Shown: positions 6,814 through 6,933 of the stretch, one piece after another | Layout of the letters: each line of letters begins with the position of its first letter | Position numbering within the stretch: position 1 is the first letter of the stretch | Assembly (NCBI GenBank): GCA_016938535.1 | Contig: JAFGUL010000020.1 | Coordinates: forward strand, 1-6,933 | Direction: 5' to 3' | Source of the DNA: Candidatus Delongbacteria bacterium | GTDB lineage: Bacteria; Delongbacteria; UBA4055 | DNA length: 6,933 bases | Notes under the pieces: generated by a model | Seen by the model: only the letters and a program-made list of their open reading frames with translations | Told to the model about the DNA's origin: nothing | Databases searched by the model: none | Made by a program: the position numbers and the translations under genes

Positions 6814-6933
6814 TATTTATAATTTACCGGGTTAGGCGATTTTACAACGAAGAATTCGAGTATTTCGTCGTCCTTGTTTTCCACGGTCATTCTGATCCCG
6901 AACGGTACATTTATGAAGCATTTTCCGTATTTG
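6813..6933 (-). CDS. Cupin-like protein, C-terminal fragment (5' part outside window)
   Basis: This is an open frame entering from the right edge: 39 codons, then TAA at 6815-6813. The fragment reads KYGKCFINVPFG, then IRMTVENKDDE, and ends EFFVVKSPNPVNYK. It fits the second cupin motif, P-x-G-x2-H-x3-N, as P10-F-G12-I-R-M15-T-V-E-N19 (fragment numbering). It is followed by the usual closing beta-strands and a 'VVKSP' tail typical of single-domain cupins. The metal-binding His of that motif is replaced by Met, so the domain may not bind metal at this site. The rest of the protein is outside the window, so substrate and role cannot be stated, and it could equally be the sensory domain of a regulator. 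The stop lies 11 bases before the RND pump start, so the two are probably cotranscribed. The reading frame is likely real; the family call rests on one motif. Confidence 0.55.
   Translation of the reverse strand, partial: KYGKCFINVPFGIRMTVENKDDEILEFFVVKSPNPVNYK

Overview
The window is a compact, single-strand (minus) gene cluster from an AT-leaning diderm bacterium. It reads from the right edge towards the left edge. Five complete genes and two edge-truncated genes fill essentially all of it, and the largest gap is 31 bases. Four of the five complete genes start with a cleavable-looking Sec signal peptide, and three of those look like outer-membrane beta-barrels, so a Gram-negative envelope is certain. 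The lineage cannot be fixed from this sequence alone. An Hcp with the N-terminal Cys motif of the anaerobe type suggests an anaerobe or facultative anaerobe.

Layout in transcription order: (1) 6933-6813, the last 39 codons of a cupin-like protein. (2) 6801-4498, an RND-superfamily (MMPL/COG1033-type) inner-membrane exporter with the duplicated 12-helix plan. (3) 4501-3722, a soluble periplasmic LolA-like protein of the 'outer membrane lipoprotein-sorting' family, overlapping the pump gene by ATGA. (4) 3699-2470, a DUF1302-like outer-membrane barrel. (5) 2467-1661, an outer-membrane phospholipase A (OMPLA/PldA) homologue with its H-x-S-N-G active-site box. (6) 1657-275, a DUF3943-family envelope protein starting at TTG. 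(7) 243-1, the N-terminal 81 codons of hybrid cluster protein (Hcp), running off the left edge.

Genes 2 to 6 have spacings of -4, 22, 2 and 3 bases and very probably form one operon. The cupin gene lies 11 bases upstream of the pump. No terminator hairpin was seen at any junction. The arrangement of RND pump, LolA-fold carrier and DUF1302-like barrel is a recurring trio of unproven function. It looks like a trans-envelope route for a hydrophobic cargo (lipid, lipoprotein or polyene-like molecule). Here it is extended by an outer-membrane phospholipase and a DUF3943 protein, which points to outer-membrane lipid traffic or maintenance. That role is inference. The families and the operon structure are what the sequence supports.

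The most interesting details are the five-gene envelope module itself and the OMPLA active site, where the position of the catalytic Asn appears to be His (SRSVHN in place of SRSWNR) and an acidic insertion lengthens the loop before it. No mobile elements, CRISPR arrays, tRNAs or rRNAs were seen.
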